A stretch of DNA of 64,000 nucleotides from the NCBI RefSeq assembly GCF_900197875.1, contig NZ_FZMO01000001.1, forward strand, positions 1-64,000, in the 5' to 3' direction. Below, one piece after another: positions 25,899 through 34,585 of the stretch (the stretch's first letter is position 1; each line of letters begins with the position of its first letter). The DNA is from Frankia canadensis (GTDB lineage: Bacteria > Actinomycetota > Actinomycetes > Frankiales > Frankiaceae). Under the pieces are notes generated by a model, which saw only the letters and a list, made by a program, of their open reading frames with translations, did not search any database and had not been told where the DNA came from. The position numbers and the translations under genes are program-made.

Positions 25899-27239
25899 GT
25901 GGCAGCCGAGTCGATCAGTATTGGCTGTGGTTCGGCCGACGCGGCGGAGCGTATCGACTGGCCCGTCGAGCTGGCCAATTCAGGGCTTGTCTCGTACATG
26001 GGCTTCGACGCGCTCGCCGAGCGTACTCTCGCGTTCGCTCACGCTCGGAAGATGGCCGATCCCAAGCTGGGTTACAACGAGCACCTTCCCCGGACCATTC
26101 CTGGGTTCGCGCCGTTCGTCTCCCGAGGCGGCAAGATCGTCACCAACCAGGGCGGGGCCAACCCGGGCTCGGCCGGCGAACTGATCGTCAATGAGCTTCG
26201 GCGGCTCGGCTACAGCGGGATCAAGGTCGGGATCGTGCACGGCGACGACTGTCTGGAGACGGTGCTCGCCCAGGACATCCAGCTCCCCGAGATCGGGTCG
26301 TCGGTGCGGGAGCTGGGGGACCGGCTCGTCGGGGCGTACGCCTACATCGGCGCGGAGCCGGTCGTCGAGTGCCTGGAGCAGGGTGCCGACTGGGTGATCG
26401 GCGGCAGGCTGGCCGACCCGTCCTGCTACGTCGGCCCGATCTGCCACGAACTGGGCTGGAGCCTGGACGACTGGCAGCGGGTCGGGGTCGCGACGGCGGC
26501 GGGACACCTGCTGGAGTGCGGTCAGCACGTGACGGGCGGCAACTTCAACGACCCAGGCAAGCGCATGTTCACCGGGATGGAGCGCCTGGGCTTCCCGTAC
26601 GCGACGGTCGACCAGGATCTGAACATCGTCGTGTCCAAGCTGCCCGGGACGGGCGGTGGCGTCACCAAGGACACGGTGATCGCCCAGCTGAGCTACGAGG
26701 TTCACGACCCCGCGCGGTATCTGACACCGGACGTCACGGCCGACTTCCAGAACGCCGAGGTCGAGGATCTGGGCGACGACCGTGTGCGCGTGACGGGTAT
26801 CACCGGAACTCGGCGCCCCGACATGCTCAAGGTGCTGGTCGGCGTCGATTGGGGCTACCGCGTCATCGGCTACACCAACCTGGGTGGCCCGAACTGCCTT
26901 GCCCGGGCGCGGATGGTGGAGGAGGTCCTCCGCAAGCGGTTCGAGCAGTACGGCGACGCGATTCACGCGACCCACTTCGGCTACGTCGGCTACAACGCCC
27001 TCTATGGGGATGCCCTGACCACCGCCGAGCCGGCGGAGGTCCAGGTGCGGGCCTCGCTGCTGGTGCGGGACAAGGAAGTCGCCGACGCGGTGGCGGAGGA
27101 GGTCGGCAAGCAGGCGGTGTGGATCACAGTTGGGCAGGGCGGCACCGGGCTCATCCAGAACTCCCGCCACATCGCGCCCACGCCCATCTACCTGCCGCGT
27201 GATCAGTTCAAGCTCACCGCCGAGATCGTGACGGTGTGA
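25899..27239 (+). CDS. AtuA-like protein (acyclic terpene utilisation family, DUF1446)
   Basis: 446 residues from GTG 25899, preceded by GAGGAGG. The sequence follows the AtuA/DUF1446 family: an N-terminal cofactor-like loop ISIGCGSADAAERI, FVSRGGKIVTNQGGANP, VHGDDCLETV, GADWVIGGRLADPSCYVGP and PGTGGGVTKDTVIAQLSYEV. AtuA was named for citronellol-type terpene breakdown in Pseudomonas, but its chemistry is unsettled. Many relatives carry an additional C-terminal ferredoxin-like domain. This one ends in a short GLIQNSRHIAPTPIY region instead, and a free-standing protein resembling the missing domain lies at 43807-44124. Confidence 0.82.
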   Translation: MAAESISIGCGSADAAERIDWPVELANSGLVSYMGFDALAERTLAFAHARKMADPKLGYNEHLPRTIPGFAPFVSRGGKIVTNQGGANPGSAGELIVNELRRLGYSGIKVGIVHGDDCLETVLAQDIQLPEIGSSVRELGDRLVGAYAYIGAEPVVECLEQGADWVIGGRLADPSCYVGPICHELGWSLDDWQRVGVATAAGHLLECGQHVTGGNFNDPGKRMFTGMERLGFPYATVDQDLNIVVSKLPGTGGGVTKDTVIAQLSYEVHDPARYLTPDVTADFQNAEVEDLGDDRVRVTGITGTRRPDMLKVLVGVDWGYRVIGYTNLGGPNCLARARMVEEVLRKRFEQYGDAIHATHFGYVGYNALYGDALTTAEPAEVQVRASLLVRDKEVADAVAEEVGKQAVWITVGQGGTGLIQNSRHIAPTPIYLPRDQFKLTAEIVTV

Positions 27240-27298
27240 GTCCGCGCTGATTGCCTGACGACCCAGCAACCCGGAACAGCGAGAACCGAGGATCAGCC

Positions 27299-28390
27299 AT
27301 GAAAGCCGCAGTCCTTAACAAGATCGGCGCGCGATTCGAGATCGAGGACATCACCGTCGACGAGCCCCGTGGCGCCGAGGTGCTCGTCGACGTCAAGGGC
27401 AGCGCGCTGTGCCACAGCGATCTGTCGGTGTCGCAGAACGACTACGGCCACCCCATGCCGGCCGTCCTGGGCCACGAGGTGGCGGGCGTCGTCGCCGCCG
27501 TGGGGCCCCTGGTCGGCGGGCTGCGCCCCGGCGACAAGGTGGTCGGCTGCCTGACCGGCTTCTGCGGTCAATGCGAGGAGTGCGTCTCCGGCCAGATCTG
27601 GATGTGCGCGCGGCCGGGGGCCGCCGCGCGCGGTGACGACCTGCCGCCGCGACTCTCGCGTGCCGGCACGCCGGTGACGCAGGTCTCCGGGCTCGCCGCC
27701 TTCGCCGAGCAGATGCTGGTGCACGAGTCCAACCTGGTGAAGGTCCACGACGACGTTCCCCTGGTCCAGGCGGCGCTGCTCGGCTGCGGGGTCATCACCG
27801 GGGCCGGGGCCGCGATCAACACCGCGAAGATCCGGTTCGGTGACACAGTCGCCGTCATCGGGTGCGGCGGTGTCGGGCTCAGCACGATCCAGGGCGCCGC
27901 CCTGTGCGGCGCGGCGCAGATCATCGCCATCGACACGGCGGAGTCGAAACTGGAGCTCAGCCGGCGGTTCGGCGCCACTGACACCGTGCTCGCCTCGAAG
28001 GACGACGCCGTGAACGCGGTGCTCGACCTGACCGGCGGCAAGGGCGTGCAGCACTCCTTCGAGGTCGTCGGGTCGCCGGGGACCGCGAAGCAGGCGCTGT
28101 CGATGCTCCGCCGCGGCGGAGTCGCCTACATGATCGGCATGCAGCGCCCAGGAACGGAGCTGGTGATCGACCCGTTCGCCGACCTCGTTCTGCGGCAACG
28201 CTCCGTTCACGGCGTCTACATGGGCTCCACGAACTTCAAGAAAGACATTCCGCACTACGCGCAGTTGTATGTCCAGGGCCGGTTCAACCTCGACGACCTG
28301 GTGTCCCAGACGATCGGCCTGGAGGACATCAACGACGCATACGACGACCTGCAGGCCGGCCGGGTGATCCGGTCCGTGATCGCGTTCTGA
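27299..28390 (+). CDS. Zinc-dependent alcohol dehydrogenase (class III-like MDR)
   Basis: 363 residues. The catalytic zinc site is SALCHSDLS and GHEVAG. The structural zinc loop is GFCGQCEECVSGQIWMC. A class III/mycothiol-type insertion follows (PPRLSRAGTPVTQVSGLAAFAE), and the NAD loop is IGCGGVGLSTIQGAA. ATG 27299 has GAGGA upstream. The last gene of the rightward 24.2-28.4 kb run, followed by a strong hairpin at 28683. Probably oxidises a primary alcohol; the aldehyde could pass to one of the aldehyde dehydrogenases at 42-50 kb. Confidence 0.87.
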   Translation: MKAAVLNKIGARFEIEDITVDEPRGAEVLVDVKGSALCHSDLSVSQNDYGHPMPAVLGHEVAGVVAAVGPLVGGLRPGDKVVGCLTGFCGQCEECVSGQIWMCARPGAAARGDDLPPRLSRAGTPVTQVSGLAAFAEQMLVHESNLVKVHDDVPLVQAALLGCGVITGAGAAINTAKIRFGDTVAVIGCGGVGLSTIQGAALCGAAQIIAIDTAESKLELSRRFGATDTVLASKDDAVNAVLDLTGGKGVQHSFEVVGSPGTAKQALSMLRRGGVAYMIGMQRPGTELVIDPFADLVLRQRSVHGVYMGSTNFKKDIPHYAQLYVQGRFNLDDLVSQTIGLEDINDAYDDLQAGRVIRSVIAF

Positions 28391-28560
28391 GGCTCCCGGC
28401 GGCGGGCTCGCCGCGAGGAACATCTGACGCGTCTTCGGGCATCCGCCCGGCGGTCACGAAGATCCGCTGTCTCCGGTGGCGACACGCCCAGGCCATGTGT
28501 GACAAGGGCTGCCAGCACACCGGAAACGGCGGATCCGTCATGTATGAGCCCGAAGTGTCG

Positions 28561-28594
28561 GACCGGGTCGTCTGTGCGACCGGGTCGTCTGTGC
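28561..28594. repeat. 17-bp perfect tandem duplication
   Basis: GACCGGGTCGTCTGTGC occurs twice in direct succession in the gap between convergent genes (28391-28762). Apart from this and the hairpin at 28683 I see nothing in that 372-bp gap. Confidence 0.8.
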
Positions 28595-28682
28595 CGAGCC
28601 GCTCGGCCCGTGCTGGCTGATGCCAGTGCCTTCTCCGGCACGCCAGTTCACGCGGGCCAACTTCTGCCGGCAGAAAGCAACA

Positions 28683-28713
28683 CCGGCGGAAGCCGGGGCC
28701 TGGCTTCCGCCGG
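28683..28713. terminator. 12-bp perfect hairpin between convergent genes
   Basis: CCGGCGGAAGCC and its exact reverse complement flank GGGGCCT. It is positioned after the alcohol dehydrogenase (+) and after the CMD-like gene (-), so it likely acts in both directions. Confidence 0.6.
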
Positions 28714-28762
28714 GTAACAACGTCACATCGTTGCTGAACGGATCGAGACAGCGCACGCGAGA

Positions 28763-29290
28763 CTATCCCTCGGGCGCGAGATCCAGCGTCTTCGTCGTCG
28801 AGGCGACCATCTGGTAGAAGGCGATCGTCAGGACGAGCTCGATGGTCTGCTCGGGACCGAACAGGTCTGTGACCAGGGAGAGCGTGTCGCCACCGACGTG
28901 CTGGCCGAGCATCGCCTCGGTCAGGCCGAGCACGGCGCGCTGTTGTGCGTTGAATACCTCGGACGTGGACCAGGCCGGCACCGCCTCGATCTCGGCCGCG
29001 GATACGCCGGCTTCCCGAGCCATACGCACATGCGCGCCGATGCAATACGGTGCCTCGAGCCTATGCCCGACGAGAAGAATAGCGATCTCGCGTAGCGCTC
29101 GCGGGGACGTCGACTCGAAGCGCAGCGCCCACGCGACGTCCAGCCAGGCCGACAGCAACGTCGGCGAGTTGCCAAGCACCCGATACAACATCGGAAGCCG
29201 ACCGCCATACAGCGAGAAGGCCCCCTCTCGGAAGCGGGAAGTGACCTTGGGGAAGAGCTCCGCCGGATCGACCGGCTCGATCCGCGTCAT
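28763..29290 (-). CDS. Carboxymuconolactone decarboxylase/AhpD-like protein
   Basis: 175 residues, helical CMD/AhpD fold. It has LPMLYRVLGNSPTLLSAWLD, LREIAILLVGHRLEAPYCIG with Cys and a following His (CIGAH), and FNAQQRAVLGLTEAM. It lacks the second cysteine of AhpD peroxidases. Its ATG overlaps the stop codon of the preceding TIM-barrel gene by 4 nt (ATGA), so the two form a translationally coupled pair. Proposed role is lactone decarboxylation or a redox-linked accessory step. Not specific. Confidence 0.78.
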   Translation of the reverse strand: MTRIEPVDPAELFPKVTSRFREGAFSLYGGRLPMLYRVLGNSPTLLSAWLDVAWALRFESTSPRALREIAILLVGHRLEAPYCIGAHVRMAREAGVSAAEIEAVPAWSTSEVFNAQQRAVLGLTEAMLGQHVGGDTLSLVTDLFGPEQTIELVLTIAFYQMVASTTKTLDLAPEG

Positions 29291-30165
29291 CCGGACGTCT
29301 CCAGCTCCCGCACGCGGTCGACCAGGGCGCGGGTCGCCGTGTAGCTCGCTCGTGCGGCCTCGTCGGCGTCGAGCTCCCGGAGGGGGTCGGACAACAACTC
29401 CACACCGACGGTGGCGTTGGTGCCGGTGGCGTCAAGCGCCCTGAGGAGATCCTCGAGCTGCAGGCCGCCCGCGCCGGGCAGCAGACGGGCGGTGCGCGTC
29501 TCGATGAGCAGGTCGTCAGGCGCGCTGCCCGGCGCGTCGGACATCTGAAGCGTCACAATGCGGTCGCCGGAGACTCGCGCGACGTCCTCGAGACGCGATC
29601 CGCCGCGGAAGAAGTGGTAGGCATCGACGACCAGCCCGCCGTTGTCCCGCCCAGCGCGAACCACGATCTCGGTCGCGACGTCCAAGGTGGCCACGGCCTT
29701 GAACGGCATGAACTCGAACGCGGCGAGGAGCCCCGCCTCCGCCACAAGATCACAAATCTCGGCGAAACCTGCCGCCGCCTCGTCGTTGTCGATCGGCGTA
29801 GCGGGCGGCCGGTCGATAAGCACGTTGATGTGCCGGGCGTTCAGCTGGCGCGCGGCGTCCACCATTCGTCGAGCGACGGCGCGTTCCTCGGTGGTCGGCG
29901 TCGGGCTGATCGCCAGTGTCTCGACCTCGGCGACCGAGACACCTGCGTCGGCGGCGACGCGCGCCATATCCGAGAGCGTGCGACCCTCAGCAGTGCACGC
30001 ATCGAGATCAAACATGGTCATTCCGATGCCGGCGTATCCTGCGCGAGCGGCCGCGTGCACCCGGGCGTCAAAAGAATGCCGCGCCGGCTGGCCGTTTGGT
30101 GCGCCGGAGAGCGTGTAGTAGCACGCGAGTAAGTCGCCTCTACCAAGGCTGCGAGGGTCGGGCAC
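29287..30165 (-). CDS. Sugar phosphate isomerase/epimerase-like TIM-barrel protein
   Basis: 292 residues of the xylose-isomerase-like AP-endonuclease 2 barrel family. Segments: GYAGIGMTMFDLDACTAE, ARHINVLIDRPPATP, LAAFEFMPFKAVATLDVATE (Glu metal ligand), GGLVVDAYHFFRGGSRLEDV (Asp, His) and a late VGVELLSDPLRE (Glu). The metal ligand set E-D-H-E looks complete. Start GTG 30165, AGGTGA upstream. A palindrome-like site lies 64 bp upstream. In catabolic clusters this fold serves as isomerase or dehydratase for small hydroxylated acids. Confidence 0.78.
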   Translation of the reverse strand: MPDPRSLGRGDLLACYYTLSGAPNGQPARHSFDARVHAAARAGYAGIGMTMFDLDACTAEGRTLSDMARVAADAGVSVAEVETLAISPTPTTEERAVARRMVDAARQLNARHINVLIDRPPATPIDNDEAAAGFAEICDLVAEAGLLAAFEFMPFKAVATLDVATEIVVRAGRDNGGLVVDAYHFFRGGSRLEDVARVSGDRIVTLQMSDAPGSAPDDLLIETRTARLLPGAGGLQLEDLLRALDATGTNATVGVELLSDPLRELDADEAARASYTATRALVDRVRELETSG

Positions 30166-30229
30166 CGCGGATCACCTCGTTCGTCGGCCCGCCTGCCGCG
30201 GGCGATGACCCGATTTTACCAACACGCGG

Positions 30230-30245
30230 ATGCAGGATCCAGGAC
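30230..30245. promoter_or_regulatory. Regulon palindrome, site 9 (degenerate)
   Basis: ATGCAGGATCCAGGAC shares 13 of 16 pattern positions and carries overlapping CAGGAT and CCAGGAC half-sites. It lies 64 bp upstream of the TIM-barrel gene start at 30165. Confidence 0.4.
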
Positions 30246-30655
30246 GGTGCGGGCTGTGGTCGCCGTCGATGACCTGGTCCGCATGCTTCGGCGAGTGAGG
30301 GCGGTGACGACCGACGGGACCGGTGAGCAGCGTCCGGCGTCGGCCTTCTGGTCGGGTACGGTCTTGCTCACGCCCGACGGGGCAGTCCTGCCTGTGCCCC
30401 TTGTGCGCGGCCCGCTACCGAGGCCGCGGCCGCGCGAGACCGGCCAACATCGGCGGCGGCCGGCTCGTGAGTCGCCCAGCGCCGGAGTCCGGCACCCGAG
30501 TGCACGAGGGGCTAGCGGGGTGCTCCAGGCGCCGCGCGTGGCGGGACCGCGCCATCGGGGCGGACGGCGCTTGTCGGATGTGCCGCCGCGGCCGCCGGCC
30601 AGGCATATGTGGTCGCCGTCGCATCGCGATCTCCGCGATTGCGGGACCCGAAGGT
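30246..30655. other. Intergenic region before the GntR gene, no recognised gene
   Basis: Very GC-rich, with several long but proline/arginine-rich frames that look like shadows. A Cys-x-Cys-x-x-Cys pattern (CLCPLCAARY near 30389-30418) appears in one plus-strand frame but has no start signal or continuation. Confidence 0.4.
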
Positions 30656-30671
30656 AACCTGCATCCCGCAT
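30656..30671. promoter_or_regulatory. Regulon palindrome, site 10 (degenerate, next to the regulator gene)
   Basis: AACCTGCATCCCGCAT, 13 of 16 positions. It lies only 12 bp upstream of the proposed GntR start, where binding would block expression, as expected for weak self-repression. Confidence 0.4.
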
Positions 30672-30683
30672 TCGTGCTGTACT

Positions 30684-31394
30684 ATGTCGTCCATGGTCGA
30701 GCCAGGGGTGGCGTTCCCGACGTTCGAGCGCACGCGTCTCGTGGACGACGTGACAGCTCGACTGCGATCGATGATCATCGATGGCACCTTGGAGCCAGGG
30801 ACGACGCTGCTGCAGATCGAGCTGGCGGAAAAGCTTGGCGTCAGTCGCACCCCGCTTCGTGAAGCCTTTCGGATTCTTGAGTACGAGGGCTTCGTGCGGG
30901 TGACGAACGGGAACAAGACGCTGGAGGTCGTCGAGCTCACCAACGACGACATCGTCGAGCTGTACCAGTTCCGTGAAGTGATTGACGGGCTCGCGGCTCG
31001 ACTGGCTGCCAAGCGAGGTATCTCGGACGCTGACTACGAGATGCTGAGCGGGCGCATCGACGAGATGCATTCCTACGATCCAAGCGCGCCACGCGATGGG
31101 GCGGCGCGGGCGGCGGCGCATGCGGCGTTCCATGTGAGGATCGTGGAGCTGTCCAGGAACCGGCTGGTGATCAACCAGGCTCCGATGGTCCGGCTGACCT
31201 CGCAGATGCTGGCGCGACGCATCGCTGAACTCGGAACCGAGGAGCCGGCGGTGACCGCCAACCTGCTCTCCGAGGGCGAAGTCGATCACCGTGCGGTACT
31301 GGAGGCCATTCGCCGTGGCGGGGCCTCCGACGCCGAGACGATCGCTCGTCGACACATCCGTCGCACGATGCGGTCCGAGCTCGTGCGGCGTTGA
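30684..31394 (+). CDS. GntR family transcriptional regulator, FCD (FadR/VanR) subfamily
   Basis: About 236 residues. The N-terminal winged helix-turn-helix contains RLRSMIIDGTLEPGTTLLQI, then KLGVSRTPLREAFRILEYEG, the textbook GntR recognition helix. The wing ends in VRVTNGNKTLEVVELT. The C-terminal FCD ligand domain carries ELYQFREVIDGLAARLAA, a His in AAFHVRIVELSRN and a GEVDHRAVLEAIRRGG helix (Asp/His set that often binds a metal and an organic acid). ATG 30684 and 30693 are both possible; neither has a clear Shine-Dalgarno, so the message could be leaderless. It is the only DNA-binding regulator in the window and therefore the prime candidate for the repeated palindrome. A degenerate copy overlaps its promoter region. 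Confidence 0.88.
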   Translation: MSSMVEPGVAFPTFERTRLVDDVTARLRSMIIDGTLEPGTTLLQIELAEKLGVSRTPLREAFRILEYEGFVRVTNGNKTLEVVELTNDDIVELYQFREVIDGLAARLAAKRGISDADYEMLSGRIDEMHSYDPSAPRDGAARAAAHAAFHVRIVELSRNRLVINQAPMVRLTSQMLARRIAELGTEEPAVTANLLSEGEVDHRAVLEAIRRGGASDAETIARRHIRRTMRSELVRR

Positions 31395-31421
31395 CCAGTA
31401 CCTCTTCCCTTCGCGGGTAGA

Positions 31422-31437
31422 ATCCTGGATACTGGAC
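31422..31437. promoter_or_regulatory. Regulon palindrome, site 11
   Basis: ATCCTGGATACTGGAC, differing from site 5 by one base. It is located 73 bp upstream of the cupin gene. Confidence 0.55.
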
Positions 31438-31510
31438 TTGCGGCGGCCGGCAACGGCGCCATCAGTCGGTTGGCGCGAGAAGGGCCGCCGTGGGCCGCAA
31501 GGAGGTTCAA

Positions 31511-32002
31511 ATGACCCTCGACAGTGCTGACGTTCCCAAGGTCGCATACTTTCAGTTGGATGTCGACGAGGGATGGAAGCAGTCCAAGCCGAATATCGAA
31601 TCGCCAGACGGCAACGTGCCGGAAGTGGTGCGCGAGACCGCTGACGTCCTCGAATACTTCCGGGGCGGTCTGTTTACCAGGCGTGAACAGGTCGGCTCGT
31701 TGCACATGCTCGAGATGAAGCTGGCGCCGAACTTCGTCATTCCGCGCCATCATCACAACATGGACCAGCTTGTGTTGGTCCTCGAGGGGCGTGCCAGGCA
31801 GGGTCGCCGCTGGTTCGAACCGGGCGAAGGGTATTTCACCAAGGCCATGGTCCCGTACTCGACGGCGGCTGGGCCGGAGGGCTGTCGACTGGTGGAGATC
31901 CGCAAGGACCGGATCGAGGACCTCAAGATCTGGTGGGATGACGACAACCCGTCCCACTGGGCTCGCTCTCTCTGGGATACGAAGCTCGGCACTCCGACCT
32001 GA
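31511..32002 (+). CDS. Cupin-domain protein
   Basis: 163 residues with one cupin barrel. It has FVIPRHHHNMDQLVLVLEG (metal-binding His cluster), GEGYFTKAMVPY, then a late VEIRKDRIEDLKIWWDDDNP. AAGGAGG lies just before ATG 31511. It sits directly after the GntR gene and before the acyl-CoA ligase, with its own palindrome upstream. Cupins of this type can be dioxygenases, isomerases or sensors. Nothing in the sequence decides. Confidence 0.75.
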   Translation: MTLDSADVPKVAYFQLDVDEGWKQSKPNIESPDGNVPEVVRETADVLEYFRGGLFTRREQVGSLHMLEMKLAPNFVIPRHHHNMDQLVLVLEGRARQGRRWFEPGEGYFTKAMVPYSTAAGPEGCRLVEIRKDRIEDLKIWWDDDNPSHWARSLWDTKLGTPT

Positions 32003-32007
32003 CCAAT

Positions 32008-32023
32008 TGGCTGCATCCAGGAT
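32008..32023. promoter_or_regulatory. Regulon palindrome, site 12 (one good half)
   Basis: TGGCTGCATCCAGGAT has a perfect right half and only CTG of the left half. It lies 108 bp upstream of the acyl-CoA ligase. Confidence 0.4.
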
Positions 32024-32131
32024 CCGCGGTAGGCTGACGGCCTCGATCGGTTGACCGACGGATTCCGTGTGCCCTCGCAAGATCTGGTAACGGTCGTCGG
32101 TGGCCGCTCACCAGCTGAGAGGTAGCGCATT

Positions 32132-33718
32132 ATGTCCAAGGGCGGTTCTGCTGGCTCGAACGACCTGTCCGCGTGGCAGCGGGGCAGCTGTGACCCGGAC
32201 CGCCGTGCGGTGATCGACAAGAATGACGTCGAGTACACGTACGGCTGGCTTCAGGCCCGCGTCAATCGCTGGTCAAACGCTCTCCAGGCCTCCGGCGTCA
32301 AGCCCGACGACCGGGTAGCCCTTGTCGCGCAGAACGGCACCGAGTATCTCGTCGTGGTGTTGGCCGCGATGCAGATCGGGGCGCGGCTCGTCCCGGTCAA
32401 CTTCCACCTGACCGCCGCCGAGATCGAGTACGTGCTCGAGGACTCCGATTCGGCGGTCGTGGTCGTCGATGCGGACCTGCCGGACGCCGTCGCCGCGGCG
32501 ACGGCCGTCGCCACCGCGAAGGTGTCGCGGCGGGCGCCGGTTCGAGTCGCGCTGGGCGAGGTCGAGGGTTTCCTCGCCGCGGACGAGTTCATCGCGGGGC
32601 TCAGCGACGCGCCGCCGGCGCATCGTGAGCCGGGACAGCGCATGTACTACACCTCTGGGACAACAGGACGTCCCAAAGGTGTCGTCAAGCCCCGGAACCA
32701 GGGCGACCCCGACGAACTCGCCGTGCGTTCCAGCAAAGCCCTGTTCGAATCGTCCGGCCGTGAGCTCGCCGAAGACGGCGTCACGTTGGTGTCGGGTCCC
32801 CTCTACCACGCAGCCCCGCTGGGAGCGGCGGTTGGCGCCCTGCACCTCGGTCAAACGGTGGTGCTCATGGGCAAGTGGGACCCGCGAGAATTCCTCGGCG
32901 TCGTTCAGCGGCATCGCGTGACCTCCGCGACGATGGTGCCGACGATGTTCGAGCGGTTGTTGAAGCTGCCGGCTTCGATCCGTGACACGTATGATCTGTC
33001 CTCGTTGCGGGTGATCACCCATGCGGGCGCACCCTGCGCGATACAGACCAAGCGCTCGATGATCGAGTGGCTCGGACCGATCCTGAACGAGTTCTACGCG
33101 GCGTCCGAGGGCGGCGGGACTCGCGTCACCTCGCAGGAATGGCTCGAGCGCCCAGGTACCGTCGGTCGGCCGTCACCCAACGCGGCGATCAAGATCGTCG
33201 ACGAGTACGACCATGAGGTCTCGCCCGGCACCATCGGACGCGTCTTCATGAAGCTCAGGGAACCGTTCACGTATCACAACGACCCGGGCAAGACCGCCAG
33301 TGCCGTCATCGGTGACATGTTCACCACGGGGGACCTCGGATACGTCGACGAGGAAGGTTACCTCTTCCTGCGCGATCGATCGACGGACGTCATCATCTCC
33401 GGGGGTGTCAACATCTATCCGGCTGAGATCGAAGCGGTCCTCCTGCAACATCCGGCCGTCGCCGACGTCGCGGTGATCGGTGTTCCGAACTCCGAGTGGG
33501 GCGAGGAGGTCAAGGCCGTCGTGCAGCTGGCCGAGGGCCTGGAGCCGTCGCCAGCGCTCGCCGTGGAGATTCGCGAGTTCTGCCAGGAGAGGCTCGCCAA
33601 GTTCAAGGTGCCCCGCAGCGTGGAATTCGAGGCGTCGCTGCCGCGATCCGACAACGGGAAGCTTTATAAGCGTCGGATACGTGACCGGTACTGGCAGGCT
33701 GACGGGCGCAAGATCTGA
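32132..33718 (+). CDS. Acyl-CoA synthetase (AMP-forming)
   Basis: 528 residues of the ANL superfamily, activating a carboxylic acid to its CoA thioester via an acyl-adenylate. Core motifs: [19 protein letters not shown] (P-loop-like A3), [14 protein letters not shown] (A5-like), [20 protein letters not shown] (A7/A8) and the A10 region [15 protein letters not shown] with the catalytic Lys. GAGAGG precedes ATG 32132. It is a plausible entry enzyme for the pathway. Fatty, alicyclic or aromatic acid substrates cannot be distinguished from sequence alone. Confidence 0.87.
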   Translation: MSKGGSAGSNDLSAWQRGSCDPDRRAVIDKNDVEYTYGWLQARVNRWSNALQASGVKPDDRVALVAQNGTEYLVVVLAAMQIGARLVPVNFHLTAAEIEYVLEDSDSAVVVVDADLPDAVAAATAVATAKVSRRAPVRVALGEVEGFLAADEFIAGLSDAPPAHREPGQRMYYTSGTTGRPKGVVKPRNQGDPDELAVRSSKALFESSGRELAEDGVTLVSGPLYHAAPLGAAVGALHLGQTVVLMGKWDPREFLGVVQRHRVTSATMVPTMFERLLKLPASIRDTYDLSSLRVITHAGAPCAIQTKRSMIEWLGPILNEFYAASEGGGTRVTSQEWLERPGTVGRPSPNAAIKIVDEYDHEVSPGTIGRVFMKLREPFTYHNDPGKTASAVIGDMFTTGDLGYVDEEGYLFLRDRSTDVIISGGVNIYPAEIEAVLLQHPAVADVAVIGVPNSEWGEEVKAVVQLAEGLEPSPALAVEIREFCQERLAKFKVPRSVEFEASLPRSDNGKLYKRRIRDRYWQADGRKI

Positions 33719-33738
33719 CGATCCGACGATCGAACGAG

Positions 33739-34215
33739 ATGGGTGCCACGATGGAGGAACCTCTTACTACAGGCATCTCGCACGTCGCGATCGGTGTCAC
33801 CGACATGGAGGCGTCGCTGCGGTTCTATCGCGATGTGCTCGGGATGACGCTGACCGTCGACCGCACCGAAGCGAACGGAGGTGAGCGCCCGAAGAACAGG
33901 CGGGCCTGCTACCTTCGCTGGGACGACCGGCCGGGCGCCACCTACGTCGTGCTCGACCAACGGATCGAGCCGGCGCCGCAGGGACAGGCCGCCGAGCTGT
34001 TCGACGTCGGCGTGCATCACCTGTCGTTCCGCACCCCTGACCTGCCGGCGCTGGTTGAGGCCGTCAAGACCGCCGGGTTCGACGTGTGGTTCTCGGGCTC
34101 GATCCATGACGGGCCGGCCAACGCCGAGCCCGCGGAAGGCCACGAGGTCATGACAGCCATGGTCCTCGATCCCGACCGCAACGTCATTCAGTTCGATCAG
34201 TGGCTGACGGCGTAG
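33739..34215 (+). CDS. VOC family (glyoxalase/dioxygenase-like) protein
   Basis: 158 residues. ISHVAIGVTDMEASLRFYRD opens module 1 and DVGVHHLSFRTPDLPALVEA opens module 2. LDPDRNVIQFDQW supplies the terminal metal-ligand position, but the usual final Glu is replaced by Gln, so metal binding may be altered. It is 20 bp after the acyl-CoA ligase and very likely co-transcribed. A start at 33751 is possible. Reaction unknown. Confidence 0.75.
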   Translation: MGATMEEPLTTGISHVAIGVTDMEASLRFYRDVLGMTLTVDRTEANGGERPKNRRACYLRWDDRPGATYVVLDQRIEPAPQGQAAELFDVGVHHLSFRTPDLPALVEAVKTAGFDVWFSGSIHDGPANAEPAEGHEVMTAMVLDPDRNVIQFDQWLTA

Positions 34216-34585
34216 TCGCTCGTCGATCGGCGGGGAGCCGCGCCGGGCACCGGTAACGGCGACAGCGCTGGCTCGGCCCGTCTCCGTAGTCGTCCCGCCG
34301 GGTCCGGGCTCGGGCCGCGGCCACAGGCTCTGTCCGCTCCTGCAGACTGGTCGCCAGGCTCGCGGCAGGTCGGCCGTTGCCCGATTTCCGGACGAACGAG
34401 TAGGCCGTCCGGGCCCGCGGCGTCCGCCGGGCGCTACCGGCGCGGCCCAGCTCTCGGACACAGAAGCGTCAGGTGCCGCGGCACTCGGCCCTGGCGCCAC
34501 CGGGGCCGTCGACGACGGCACCGCGATCGCCCGGCCGACCACGACGTCAGGTATCCGTCGCTGCTCGGCTCAGGAAGGGATAGCC
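34216..34585. other. Intergenic region, no recognised gene
   Basis: GC-rich, without regulon palindrome, start signal or protein-like frame. The downstream SDR has AGGAAGGG just before its start, so its promoter should lie here. Confidence 0.4.

Noticed and set aside
25980-27269. 429-codon minus-strand frame opposite the AtuA-like gene
   Set aside because: An antisense shadow in GC-rich DNA; His/Asp/Arg-rich with no domain.
28391-28762. Insertion-sequence end around the 17-bp tandem duplication
   Set aside because: The text has some resemblance to IS21-type ends, but there is no transposase sequence and no matching inverted end nearby.
30030-30050. TATCCTGC inside the TIM-barrel gene as another regulon site
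   Set aside because: Only one half-site, inside a coding sequence, without a partner half.
30205-30657. 150-codon plus-strand frame before the GntR gene
   Set aside because: No ribosome binding site and shadow-like Pro/Arg composition. I could not recognise a domain.
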